A stretch of DNA of 64,000 bases, taken from positions 1-64,000 of the forward strand of contig JANYHI010000041.1 in the NCBI GenBank assembly GCA_025359125.1, read 5' to 3'. The DNA is from Cytophagales bacterium (GTDB taxonomy: Bacteria > Bacteroidota > Bacteroidia > Cytophagales > Cyclobacteriaceae). The translations under genes were made by a program, and so were the position numbers. Positions within the stretch are counted from its first letter, which is position 1. The number at the start of each line of letters is the position of its first letter. Positions 47,292 through 54,962 of this stretch are shown in pieces. The notes beneath the pieces are model-generated. The model had not been told where the DNA came from. It ran no database searches and saw only the letters and a list, made by a program, of their open reading frames with translations.

Positions 47292-47533
47292 TTATACTTT
47301 CTTTCTAAGTATTCAGTCACTTCTTTTTTATAGTTAAAGCTTTTAGAGACCTTTCCTCCAATGCCTCTTAATTCAAGAATTGATCCTTTTGTTTTTAAGG
47401 ATTTTTCTGACTGCCCCATCTTTTTCAGATGATCTTCAACAATTTTGGAAATACTTTGGCCACGTGCTTTTGAAATGCGCTTAGCAGATTCTATTACCTT
47501 GGTATCAATACTTAAGGTTAATTTTGCTGTCAT
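47288..47533 (-). CDS. ribbon-helix-helix antitoxin (DUF6364/VapB-like)
   Basis: 81-aa protein. TAKLTLSIDTKVIESAKRISKARGQSISKIVEDHLKK is a ribbon-helix-helix DNA-binding domain, followed by a flexible Lys-rich tail that would wrap the PIN toxin encoded next. It is expected to repress its own operon through the ATACGTAT-type repeats at its start. Confidence 0.8.
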   Translation of the reverse strand: MTAKLTLSIDTKVIESAKRISKARGQSISKIVEDHLKKMGQSEKSLKTKGSILELRGIGGKVSKSFNYKKEVTEYLERKYK

Positions 47534-47558
47534 ACGTATAGATTTTATGAATACGTAA
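47532..47558. promoter_or_regulatory. candidate antitoxin operator repeats
   Basis: ATACGTAT (47532-47539) and ATACGTAA (47551-47558) lie 19 bp apart, the first overlapping the antitoxin start codon. Short palindromic repeats at about two helical turns fit ribbon-helix-helix autoregulation. Inferred from position only. Confidence 0.4.
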
Positions 47559-47578
47559 AGAAAGTTATTTTTAAAGAA

Positions 47579-48148
47579 TTACGCAATCTTAAATCCTTCG
47601 TAAAGTTCTTGTGCTTCTTTGACAGATGTAGACAAATCTTCGTTTACTAAAACAACATCAAATTTATCTTGAAAAGACATTTCAAACTTTGATTTAAATA
47701 ATCTGCGCGACAAACTTTCTTCTGATTCGGTGCCGCGAGAATTAAGTCGCTGGGCAAGCACTTCTATAGACGGAACTTTTACAAAGATGGCAAGCGCTCT
47801 ATCGCCAAAATATTTTTTTAGGTTGATGCCGCCCTTCACATCCACATCAAAAATCACATTTTTCCCTTCTGCCCACACTCTTTCTATTTCTGATTTTAAG
47901 GTGCCGTAAAAATTGCCTGCATACACTTCTTCCCATTCAATAAATTCATTCGCGTCAATCTTCTCTTTAAATTCTTCGGGCGTTAAGAAATGATAATCTT
48001 TTCCGTCTACCTCTGTTCTTCCGCGCCTATCGCGTGTAGAAGCAGAAATAGAAAACCCTAAATCAGAATTATTTTTTAGCAGGTGTTGAACAATAGTAGT
48101 TTTTCCAGAACCGGAAGGGGCAGAGAAGATGAGAGCTTTGCCCGCCAT
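47579..48148 (-). CDS. gmk: guanylate kinase
   Basis: Phosphorylates GMP to GDP. P-loop [10 protein letters not shown] is at residues 9-18, followed by [19 protein letters not shown] (GMP-binding) and [18 protein letters not shown]. The length of 189 aa is normal. The ATG at 48148 is chosen because the P-loop starts just after it, and the ATG overlaps the stop of the upstream gene by one base. Part of a sigma/anti-sigma/gmk operon. Confidence 0.96.
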   Translation of the reverse strand: MAGKALIFSAPSGSGKTTIVQHLLKNNSDLGFSISASTRDRRGRTEVDGKDYHFLTPEEFKEKIDANEFIEWEEVYAGNFYGTLKSEIERVWAEGKNVIFDVDVKGGINLKKYFGDRALAIFVKVPSIEVLAQRLNSRGTESEESLSRRLFKSKFEMSFQDKFDVVLVNEDLSTSVKEAQELYEGFKIA

Positions 48149-48414
48149 TACTGCGCAGATTTTTGACTGATTTGAATCTTTATTTTTTCGATGAGATCCT
48201 GTGGCGCCTCGCCACCGCAACACTTAGATTGAAGCAGTTGTTTTAAGGCCATATCTAAATCGTAGGATTTGAAGCAAGGCATGCAATTATCCATGTGCCC
48301 TTTAAAATATTGCTTTTGCTCTTCAGAAGCTTCGCCATCTAAAATGGTTTGCAGCATTTCCATGCAGCTAGGCTTAGTCTGGTTCGGTTTCACAAAAGGA
48401 TTAAGATTATTCAT
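48148..48414 (-). CDS. small zinc-binding anti-sigma factor-like protein
   Basis: 88-aa protein with a ZAS-type zinc site: C17 and the H40-x3-C44-x2-C47 motif (GHMDNCMPC). It has no membrane span, so it is a cytoplasmic anti-sigma or redox-sensing regulator of the RsrA type. CC pairs also occur later (KCCGGEAP). It begins 3 bp after the sigma factor gene on the same strand, and anti-sigma/sigma pairs are normally adjacent like this. Confidence 0.8.
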   Translation of the reverse strand: MNNLNPFVKPNQTKPSCMEMLQTILDGEASEEQKQYFKGHMDNCMPCFKSYDLDMALKQLLQSKCCGGEAPQDLIEKIKIQISQKSAQ

Positions 48415-48417
48415 ACA

Positions 48418-49008
48418 CTATGCTTTATTATAACCCATTGATTTTGCGTACTCGCTTAATTTTTCTTTTAAAAGATTTCTGGCTCTGTGTAATCTGCTGC
48501 GTACAGTGCCGATTGGGATGTCCAATATTTTAGCCATCTCTTCATATTTAAAGCCTTCCAAGTCGCACAGAATAATCACGGTTTTAAAATCTACATCTAA
48601 TGAATTTAACGCATTTGATATTTCATCCCCGATCATGTCTTTTAAAGACTCTACTCGTAAATCGGGAGTTATTTGTCTGTCTACTTCTTCTGAGTTATAA
48701 TATGTTTCTACTTCTTGGTAATCGACTTTGTTTGGTTCTTTACTTTTCTTCCGATAATCGTTAATGAAGCTGTTCTTCAAAATGCGGAACAGCCATGCCT
48801 TTGCATTAGTTCCTTTTTGGAATGACTCTATAAATCGATAGGCTTTTAGATAGGTATCCTGTACCAAGTCTTTGGCATCGTCTCTATCCAGTGTAAGCCG
48901 ATAGCCGAAGTTGTACATTGAGTTGATATGGGGAAGAAATTCGTTATTGAAGATCTCACCCTTCTCTTTGTCAGTATAATGTTGTTTGGGGGCTTCTTCC
49001 AGTTCCAT
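48418..49008 (-). CDS. ECF-type RNA polymerase sigma factor
   Basis: 196-aa group 4 sigma factor. The sigma-2 region includes FGYRLTLDRDDAKDLVQDTYLKAYRFIESFQKGTNAKAWLFRIL; the sigma-4 helix-turn-helix is FKYEEMAKILDIPIGTVRSRLHRARNLLKE. The length and the neighbouring zinc anti-sigma indicate the SigH/RpoE-RsrA-like group that often answers oxidative or thiol stress, though the stimulus here is inference. Confidence 0.92.
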   Translation of the reverse strand: MELEEAPKQHYTDKEKGEIFNNEFLPHINSMYNFGYRLTLDRDDAKDLVQDTYLKAYRFIESFQKGTNAKAWLFRILKNSFINDYRKKSKEPNKVDYQEVETYYNSEEVDRQITPDLRVESLKDMIGDEISNALNSLDVDFKTVIILCDLEGFKYEEMAKILDIPIGTVRSRLHRARNLLKEKLSEYAKSMGYNKA

Positions 49009-49055
49009 GAGTGGGTAAAAGTACTAAAGAAAGGTGATTATGAAACCGATATGGG

Positions 49056-49916
49056 TTAAACGATTTTATAATTTTTATACTCGCCAATGCGAAAGCCGAA
49101 AAATCTTTTGATACGTTCTTTTAAGGAATATTTTTTTTTGGATACATCGAAATCAAATTTCCAATTTTTACTCTCGATCCTTGCCTTCATTACCTGCGGA
49201 TGTGAATCGCTGAATAATTCTAACGAATCAATTTGGCTATAATCAAACTCATTTGATTTTGCCAAGTTCTCTTCCTGCCACTTATCATCGTGGTAATAGC
49301 TTGTAAACGCTTTTTGTTTTCGCACCATTGCTCGAGGGTCGCGCACCCAACCATAGTGATAAATAAAGGCATCCACCAATTTCACCCGCAATTTGTCGTT
49401 AGGCTTTTTTCTAAAGCCTTGCGCATCGCGATAAGAGAAAATATTTTTGTTGTTGCGAATAATGCGAATCTCTCTGCGATACCAATTCCAGGATTCGCCC
49501 ACATAATCATATGAGCCATAGAAATGTTTATAGTGAAAGAGAAGTCCGTCTATGGTAAAATCATCTTTGTATTGCTCCATAGCTGCGCGGATGGCCGCAT
49601 AATATTTTTCGTGAATGACTTCATCGGCTTGAATATAAAATGCCCAGTCGGCATCTTCTGCTATTGCTTGAAACGCTTTATCGGTTTCGAGTGCGAAAGT
49701 TCTGCCTCCTTCGCGCAGAGTATCATCCCACACGGTGTGTATAATTTTAATTTTATCAGAATTAATTCTTCGTATTAATTCTTCCGTATTGTCATCGCAG
49801 TTTCCAATGGCTACTACAAATTCAGTGCATAACGGAAGTACTGAAGTAATGGCTTCAACAATCGGATAATCATACTTAACGGCATTGCGAATGATGGTGA
49901 AGCCAACAACTTTCAT
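49056..49916 (-). CDS. glycosyltransferase family 2
   Basis: 286-aa GT-A fold transferase. The N-terminus is MKVVGFTIIRNAVKYDYPIVEAITSVLP, followed by the nucleotide-sugar region and a DxD-like position in WAFYIQADEVIHEKYY. The ATG at 49916 is used because the domain begins directly after it; the longer reading overlaps the FkbM gene. Last gene of the second glycan operon; donor unknown. Confidence 0.82.
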   Translation of the reverse strand: MKVVGFTIIRNAVKYDYPIVEAITSVLPLCTEFVVAIGNCDDNTEELIRRINSDKIKIIHTVWDDTLREGGRTFALETDKAFQAIAEDADWAFYIQADEVIHEKYYAAIRAAMEQYKDDFTIDGLLFHYKHFYGSYDYVGESWNWYRREIRIIRNNKNIFSYRDAQGFRKKPNDKLRVKLVDAFIYHYGWVRDPRAMVRKQKAFTSYYHDDKWQEENLAKSNEFDYSQIDSLELFSDSHPQVMKARIESKNWKFDFDVSKKKYSLKERIKRFFGFRIGEYKNYKIV

Positions 49917-49929
49917 CGAAGCAAAATAA

Positions 49930-50616
49930 TTATTTCTTTTTGAAGTAGCGCTTAAATTTTTTCCAGGCAATTTTCCCTTCAAACAGGAGGCTTTCCGTTT
50001 TATCAAACATTGAGGGCTTGGCAACTCCATTTTTTACAAATACAGTGTCGCTCAAATCTTTATACCAAATAATGTAATTCTCATTTACCATCCATTGATT
50101 AATTTCTTTTATGAATGGATTAGTATAATATTTTCCATGTGTTTCAACGGAGATTACCTTTGGTCTGCTTTTTAAATTCTTTATGACATTCCATTCTCCA
50201 CCTTCAATATCAATGCTGAGTAAATCGATTGTTCCATCATCGATTTCTGAGAAGACAACGCACTTCACCTCAATGCTATTCTCTACCGTAACTTTATACT
50301 TATCGTTTACAATGGCGGGGCTTGATTCGAGTTCAGAAACAAAAGTAGATGCAGCGGCTCTTGATAACCGAATCGTTCCAGATTCTGACCAAACAGCCAC
50401 TGGATAAATAGTAATGTTATAATCTTTGAAGTATTCTTTTAAAATTTTGACAGTATCTGGATCTGCTTCTACCAAGCTTGACTGAACGCCTTCCTTAATG
50501 AAGTCAATAATGTTTGAAGTTCGCGGAAGATAAACTCCAACCTCACAAGCATGATTAATTGGAATACCTCGTAATTTTATTTTACGATAAAATTTTTTGT
50601 GCTCTTTAGTATTCAT
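49930..50616 (-). CDS. FkbM-family methyltransferase
   Basis: 228-aa SAM-dependent methyltransferase of the FkbM family. The N-terminal half has HACEVGVYLPRTSNIIDF and SSLVEADPDTVKIL (SAM-binding loops); later DLLSIDIEGGEWNVIKNL is the signature IDIEG motif. The ATG at 50616 gives a 4-bp ATGA overlap with the upstream methyltransferase gene and is preferred over a longer form. It probably O-methylates a sugar of the glycan. Confidence 0.85.
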   Translation of the reverse strand: MNTKEHKKFYRKIKLRGIPINHACEVGVYLPRTSNIIDFIKEGVQSSLVEADPDTVKILKEYFKDYNITIYPVAVWSESGTIRLSRAAASTFVSELESSPAIVNDKYKVTVENSIEVKCVVFSEIDDGTIDLLSIDIEGGEWNVIKNLKSRPKVISVETHGKYYTNPFIKEINQWMVNENYIIWYKDLSDTVFVKNGVAKPSMFDKTESLLFEGKIAWKKFKRYFKKK

Positions 50617-51263
50617 CTCGGCTTGGCAATAGTAGCGAATTGTAAATATCGGATGTCCCAAAAGGCTCCTAACAAGAAAATATTCCAAATGAAAGGTCGA
50701 ATAGATCGGGTTGGATTTATTCCTTCCATCTTAACTACTTCGTAGCCATTGGACTCAAACATTTTGCGAATGCTTTTGTATGTAAAAAATCGAAAATGCG
50801 TTTTATCCATAATGCCGCTATCTGTATAGTCCCAATTTTTATTGAAGAAATAATCAAACAAGTTTCTGAAGTATCGAATATTGGGGATGGAGCTAATCAG
50901 CGCACCATTTTTTTTAATTTTTGATCTTAAATTATTTATTACCGTATAAGGATCGATTAGATGTTCTAATACATCATTGCATATTATTGCATCAAAATAT
51001 TGATCTGGTAAATTATGTAATTGTTCTGCTACATCGCCCACGAAAATTTTCGTCATTATTTTTTCAGCTAGTTTACCCTGTTCTTTTTCATATTCGATGC
51101 CCCAAACTTCTTTAGCTCCATTTTTAAACAACAAACTTGCGAAGTTGCCATCACCGCATCCAATTTCTAATATGATTCTGGCGTCTTGTGGTACAAATGG
51201 CAGCATTTCATTTCTTACTACATTAAAGTAAATCTCTGGTTTGGCTGAAATATCAAAACTCAT
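50613..51263 (-). CDS. class I SAM-dependent methyltransferase
   Basis: 216-aa methyltransferase. Motif I is ILEIGCGDGNFASLLF, then VWGIEYEKEQG, and AIICNDVLEHLIDPYTVI is motif II; SIPNIRYFRN follows. Family Methyltransf_11/23. Located between a GT2 and the FkbM methyltransferase. Substrate is likely a sugar or lipid-linked glycan, but the target atom is not predictable. Confidence 0.85.
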   Translation of the reverse strand: MSFDISAKPEIYFNVVRNEMLPFVPQDARIILEIGCGDGNFASLLFKNGAKEVWGIEYEKEQGKLAEKIMTKIFVGDVAEQLHNLPDQYFDAIICNDVLEHLIDPYTVINNLRSKIKKNGALISSIPNIRYFRNLFDYFFNKNWDYTDSGIMDKTHFRFFTYKSIRKMFESNGYEVVKMEGINPTRSIRPFIWNIFLLGAFWDIRYLQFATIAKPR

Positions 51264-51267
51264 TTTA

Positions 51268-52242
51268 TTAAAGCTTAATTATTTTTTCTTTGTCGATTTC
51301 CTGACTAATCTTTTCCATTACTTTTTCAAAAGTAGATATATTTCCACCACACATAGTAAGCTGACGCTGTTTGGATAGTTTAATTTCAGATCGTTTTTCA
51401 AGATACTTAAAAAATGCAAGATGGTATTTCCATCGCAGGGCAAAGAATTGAACGAGTAGAGTTATTGCTTGCCTAAAGTTCCAAACAGCTTTTGATTTGT
51501 TACTTAAGTGTAGTGAGTGAAAGATCAATTTATTCCTCTGGGTGGTTATCCAGATTTTTCGCTTTTTGTTGTATTTGTTAATGGTGGTTGAGGCAGGATG
51601 TCTACAAACGGCTTCATGTTCATAGTAGCATCTCCAACCAGCTTCCCAGGCTCGCACAGATAGATCAGTGTCCTCATAATAAAAAGGCGCATAGATTTCA
51701 TTGAAGCCACCCAGTAAATTTAATTTTTCGCGATCAACTAGCGCCCCACCTCCCGAAACAAAAAGAGTTGGAATCCAACTTGAAGGATTTTCAACATAAA
51801 AATTATAGGGTTGAAGTTTTTTGGAATTTAAAAGTCTTGGATATTTTCCTGCATCTTGAATAATTTCATCACGCAATCCTATAAACCGACCGCAAACGCC
51901 AAACGTATCGGCTTTATCAAAATATTTAATTAGGCTCTTGAAATATTCTGGTAATAAAAACACGTCACTATTTAGCAGTAATACGAGGTCTTTTTTTGCT
52001 GCCGTTATGCCTTTATTGATTGTTGGAGAAAACCCTTTATTTACTTCACTTGTCAAGACAAGAATATCTTCAAAATTCCGTTTTAAAAAATTAACAGATT
52101 GGTCTACAGAGGCATCGTCTGAGACAATAATCTCAAAGTCAACGGAGGCATTTTTTAAAGCCATGTAAACCGAAGGTAGATTTTGCCTTAAAAGATTTGC
52201 TCCGTTATAATTTGGTATAACTACTGAAATACTTTTGTGCAT
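51268..52242 (-). CDS. glycosyltransferase family 2 (rhamnosyl/galactofuranosyl-type)
   Basis: 324-aa inverting transferase. ISVVIPNYNGANLLRQNLPSV, the donor-site Asp in VSDDASVDQSV, DLVLLLNSDVFLLPEYF (DxD-like) and FYYEDTDLSVRAWEAGWRCYYEH are classic motifs of GT2 enzymes that transfer rhamnose or related sugars. Four bases upstream of the methyltransferase. The donor could be dTDP-rhamnose made by the rml genes; this is inference. Confidence 0.88.
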   Translation of the reverse strand: MHKSISVVIPNYNGANLLRQNLPSVYMALKNASVDFEIIVSDDASVDQSVNFLKRNFEDILVLTSEVNKGFSPTINKGITAAKKDLVLLLNSDVFLLPEYFKSLIKYFDKADTFGVCGRFIGLRDEIIQDAGKYPRLLNSKKLQPYNFYVENPSSWIPTLFVSGGGALVDREKLNLLGGFNEIYAPFYYEDTDLSVRAWEAGWRCYYEHEAVCRHPASTTINKYNKKRKIWITTQRNKLIFHSLHLSNKSKAVWNFRQAITLLVQFFALRWKYHLAFFKYLEKRSEIKLSKQRQLTMCGGNISTFEKVMEKISQEIDKEKIIKL

Positions 52243-52251
52243 TTACAGTAG

Positions 52252-53073
52252 TTATTTTGTTTCAAAAATAAACTCTTTAAGTTTTGCCTGATTGTTGCGA
52301 ATGTAATCAGGGAAACTATTGTCGATTTCTTTGAATAGACATTGAATATCCTGTCCGAAAACACTCTTACCACTTTCAATTAACTCTTTTATTTTTTCAG
52401 GATTTTTATAATCAGGTTTATTAAACTCAGAATGGCCAAATGATTCTATCTTAAGAATGATTTTTTCTACGCCACCCAGAGAAGTAAAATGCCAACCGGC
52501 ATCTGGAATAACGGTGTTTCCCTTGTATTTATGAATCTCTCTAAGAAAGCGTAATTTTTTTCCGGATTTAAAATTTTTAAAATCTGTCATAACAGATCCA
52601 TACCACCATGAAGGATTTAAATGATTATTTTTATCAACCTCTAAACAGTTTAGAAAATAATGGTAAATTCTCTGCTGAAAAATTTTTATCCCTGACTTAC
52701 CTCTAAGTTCATTGAGTATTGAAGGGTTTGGAATTTCGTCTACATCCGATAAAATTACTTGATCATCGGGCATACAATCTGTTAGGCCGCGCTTAATCTG
52801 ATCTTTTTGAAAGCGTTCGTAATCCCACACAGTTGGTTTTCTAAAACCAAAAAAGAAACTAGGATGATCTTCTAAAATAATATGGCGAATCTTGTTATTA
52901 AATTTTTTAAATCGATCCTTATTTTCTTGAAAGTAAAGAGGTTTCTGTTTTTTTTGATGTGTCCAGGTAGCTTCTACTAAAACAAATACATCCACCACAG
53001 AGTCAAGTTCATTTAACCGTATTTCCAGTAAATCGAGTTCGTTAAAAAAAGAAAAGCAATCGTATATTTTCAT
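52252..53073 (-). CDS. glycosyltransferase family 17
   Basis: 273-aa enzyme matching the GT17 (GnT-III-like) family. MKIYDCFSFFNELDLLEIRLNELDSVVD, FVLVEATWTHQKKQKPLYF, and DDQVILSDVDEIPNPSIL (DxD-containing) are the family landmarks, followed by GWHFTSLGG. In eukaryotes this family adds bisecting GlcNAc to N-glycans; bacterial members have unknown acceptors. It is embedded in the second glycan operon. Confidence 0.88.
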   Translation of the reverse strand: MKIYDCFSFFNELDLLEIRLNELDSVVDVFVLVEATWTHQKKQKPLYFQENKDRFKKFNNKIRHIILEDHPSFFFGFRKPTVWDYERFQKDQIKRGLTDCMPDDQVILSDVDEIPNPSILNELRGKSGIKIFQQRIYHYFLNCLEVDKNNHLNPSWWYGSVMTDFKNFKSGKKLRFLREIHKYKGNTVIPDAGWHFTSLGGVEKIILKIESFGHSEFNKPDYKNPEKIKELIESGKSVFGQDIQCLFKEIDNSFPDYIRNNQAKLKEFIFETK

Positions 53074-53081
53074 TTATGCGG

Positions 53082-54866
53082 TTAATTAACTGCCATTTTT
53101 TGCTGAATTTGAAAATTGCTTTTTTGATTAACAAATGTCATTAATCGGTTCATTACTTGATTTACGGTGATCGCTTTAATACACGCACAATATGAAGATT
53201 TAGTACAGTCAACGCATACTTTGTCGAGTACTAGAAATGAAGCATTAACTCCGATTGGAGCCCATCTTCCTGGGTGGATAGGTTTGAGCGGTGGATATAA
53301 ACCTAATGCAAACTTGTTCAGTGAAGCGGCTAAGTGCAAAACCCCTGTACTAGAGGCAATAATGCCATCGGTCTGGCTGATAAATGCAGACATTTCTTCG
53401 AGAGAGAATTTGCCCATAACATTTTTTACGCCCTCTAACTCCAGAAATTCTGGCAATTCATTTTTAATTTGATTTTCCTCTTCCTTTAAACCTGTAATGA
53501 AAATTTTAAAAACCCCTTTAGGCAGATTTTTTATTAGTTCAGAAAATTTTTCAAGTCCCCATTCTCGGGCACTTCCTTTTGATTTAGGGTGAATAATAAG
53601 GTTAAACTTATCTTTATCAATCAGATTACTGAAGTCATTAGGGGTTGATTTAATTCCATAGTAAGAAGTAATTTCATTTAAACTTGGATTTGAACTTAAC
53701 CTGAACGGACGGAGCAATTTAAAATTTAATTGACTTTCATGAAGCTCGGAATGGAGCCTGCTAAAATCAACCAGTTGGTTGCAATAAAACCAATTAAAAA
53801 CTCTGTGTGCGGTGGCTACTCGTTTAGGTATATTAAATTTCTTAGCGACTTTTGCGAGCTCTCTATCGGGATAAATAAATAAAATTGAGTCAGCACCAAT
53901 GTTAGCCAAAATCGATTCATCCTTTAAAATTTCTTCTCGGTCTAAAAACCGATCAATATGAATACATTGATCAATTATTGATTTCGTATATTTTTTTCCG
54001 ATAAAATAAATCTCCGAGTCTGGATAAACAGATTTTAAATAGCCTGCAATAGGCAAGGTTAAAATCACATCACCTAAATTGTCAGTTCTGCTAATAATAA
54101 TTTTTTTACCTATTGAAGCGCGCTGGTTGGCTTCGTATAATTTCGAGTACTTATAAAAAACGTGGTTTGATTCTGCAGCTGCAACCATGAGGCCTTCAAA
54201 GCCATCTAAAATTCCTCGTTTAATTATAAGGCTTTTAAAAAATGAAAAAAGACTGTGGCCTAAAATTTTGAGTGTGGAAGTCTTTTTTTTGCCCACATTT
54301 TCAGAGGCAAAAATGGATGAGTATTGTTGAATTTTTACAAGGGCTTCTTTTGAATCTTTGTAAGCAGTGTGCATTAAGTCACCTTCCAAATGAATTATTT
54401 TTACACTTTTCTCAAGTATAACTTTATCATGTGGGTTCTCACCTCCCCACCTTCCTAAACGTCTATCCCAAAGTCTAATTTTTCGATCTGGATACCAATT
54501 TCCATTTTTTATCCATTTATCACCATAACTAGATAGCCTATTCATAAGATAGGCCGGCCCTATCCATTTTTTCTTAGCGTCTAATATTGATGTTGTAAGA
54601 GTTGAAGAGAGGTATTCATCGGCATCTAAAGATAAAATATGATCATGGGTAGCCTGCGATAAAGCAAAGTTTTTTTGCTGAATGTGCCCCTCAAAGTGGT
54701 GTTCTATAAAACGGATGCCCTTCCCTAGGCAGATTTTTTTTGTTTGGTCAATTGAAAATGAGTCAACCACAACTATCTCATCGGCAACTGCTAGAAGCGA
54801 ATCAATGCATCGGGCAATATTCCTTTCTTCATTAAATGTAATAATGACGGCACTTAGTTTTATCAT
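53082..54866 (-). CDS. fused GT2 + GT9 (heptosyltransferase-like) glycosyltransferase
   Basis: 594 aa containing two complete transferase domains. Residues 1-245 are a WaaE/KdtX-like GT2 domain (ITFNEERNIARCIDSL, ADEIVVVDSFSIDQT, SLDADEYLSS with D81xD83, RRLGRWGGENPHDKV). From about residue 255 a GT9 domain begins (KIIISRTDNLGDVILTLP), with SKGSAREWGLEKFSELIKNLP and SSTGVLHLAASLNKFALGLYPP. A Cys-rich end reads KVCVDCTKSSYCACIKA. It could perform two successive LPS core steps. The fusion has no internal stop or frameshift. Confidence 0.85.
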   Translation of the reverse strand: MIKLSAVIITFNEERNIARCIDSLLAVADEIVVVDSFSIDQTKKICLGKGIRFIEHHFEGHIQQKNFALSQATHDHILSLDADEYLSSTLTTSILDAKKKWIGPAYLMNRLSSYGDKWIKNGNWYPDRKIRLWDRRLGRWGGENPHDKVILEKSVKIIHLEGDLMHTAYKDSKEALVKIQQYSSIFASENVGKKKTSTLKILGHSLFSFFKSLIIKRGILDGFEGLMVAAAESNHVFYKYSKLYEANQRASIGKKIIISRTDNLGDVILTLPIAGYLKSVYPDSEIYFIGKKYTKSIIDQCIHIDRFLDREEILKDESILANIGADSILFIYPDRELAKVAKKFNIPKRVATAHRVFNWFYCNQLVDFSRLHSELHESQLNFKLLRPFRLSSNPSLNEITSYYGIKSTPNDFSNLIDKDKFNLIIHPKSKGSAREWGLEKFSELIKNLPKGVFKIFITGLKEEENQIKNELPEFLELEGVKNVMGKFSLEEMSAFISQTDGIIASSTGVLHLAASLNKFALGLYPPLKPIHPGRWAPIGVNASFLVLDKVCVDCTKSSYCACIKAITVNQVMNRLMTFVNQKSNFQIQQKMAVN

Positions 54867-54910
54867 TCAATTAATTCAAAACGCAATTTAACCTCAAATG
54901 AAAGAAATAA

Positions 54911-54946
54911 AAAACGGATAGTATCGCTTAGATAACTACCCGTTTT
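54911..54946 (-). terminator. terminator for the VWA gene
   Basis: On the minus strand a stem AAAACGGGTAGT / ACTATCCGTTTT (one mismatch) with a 12-base loop is followed by a run of T. It lies 17 bp past the VWA gene stop. Confidence 0.7.
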
Positions 54947-54962
54947 ACTAATGGGTAAAGGG

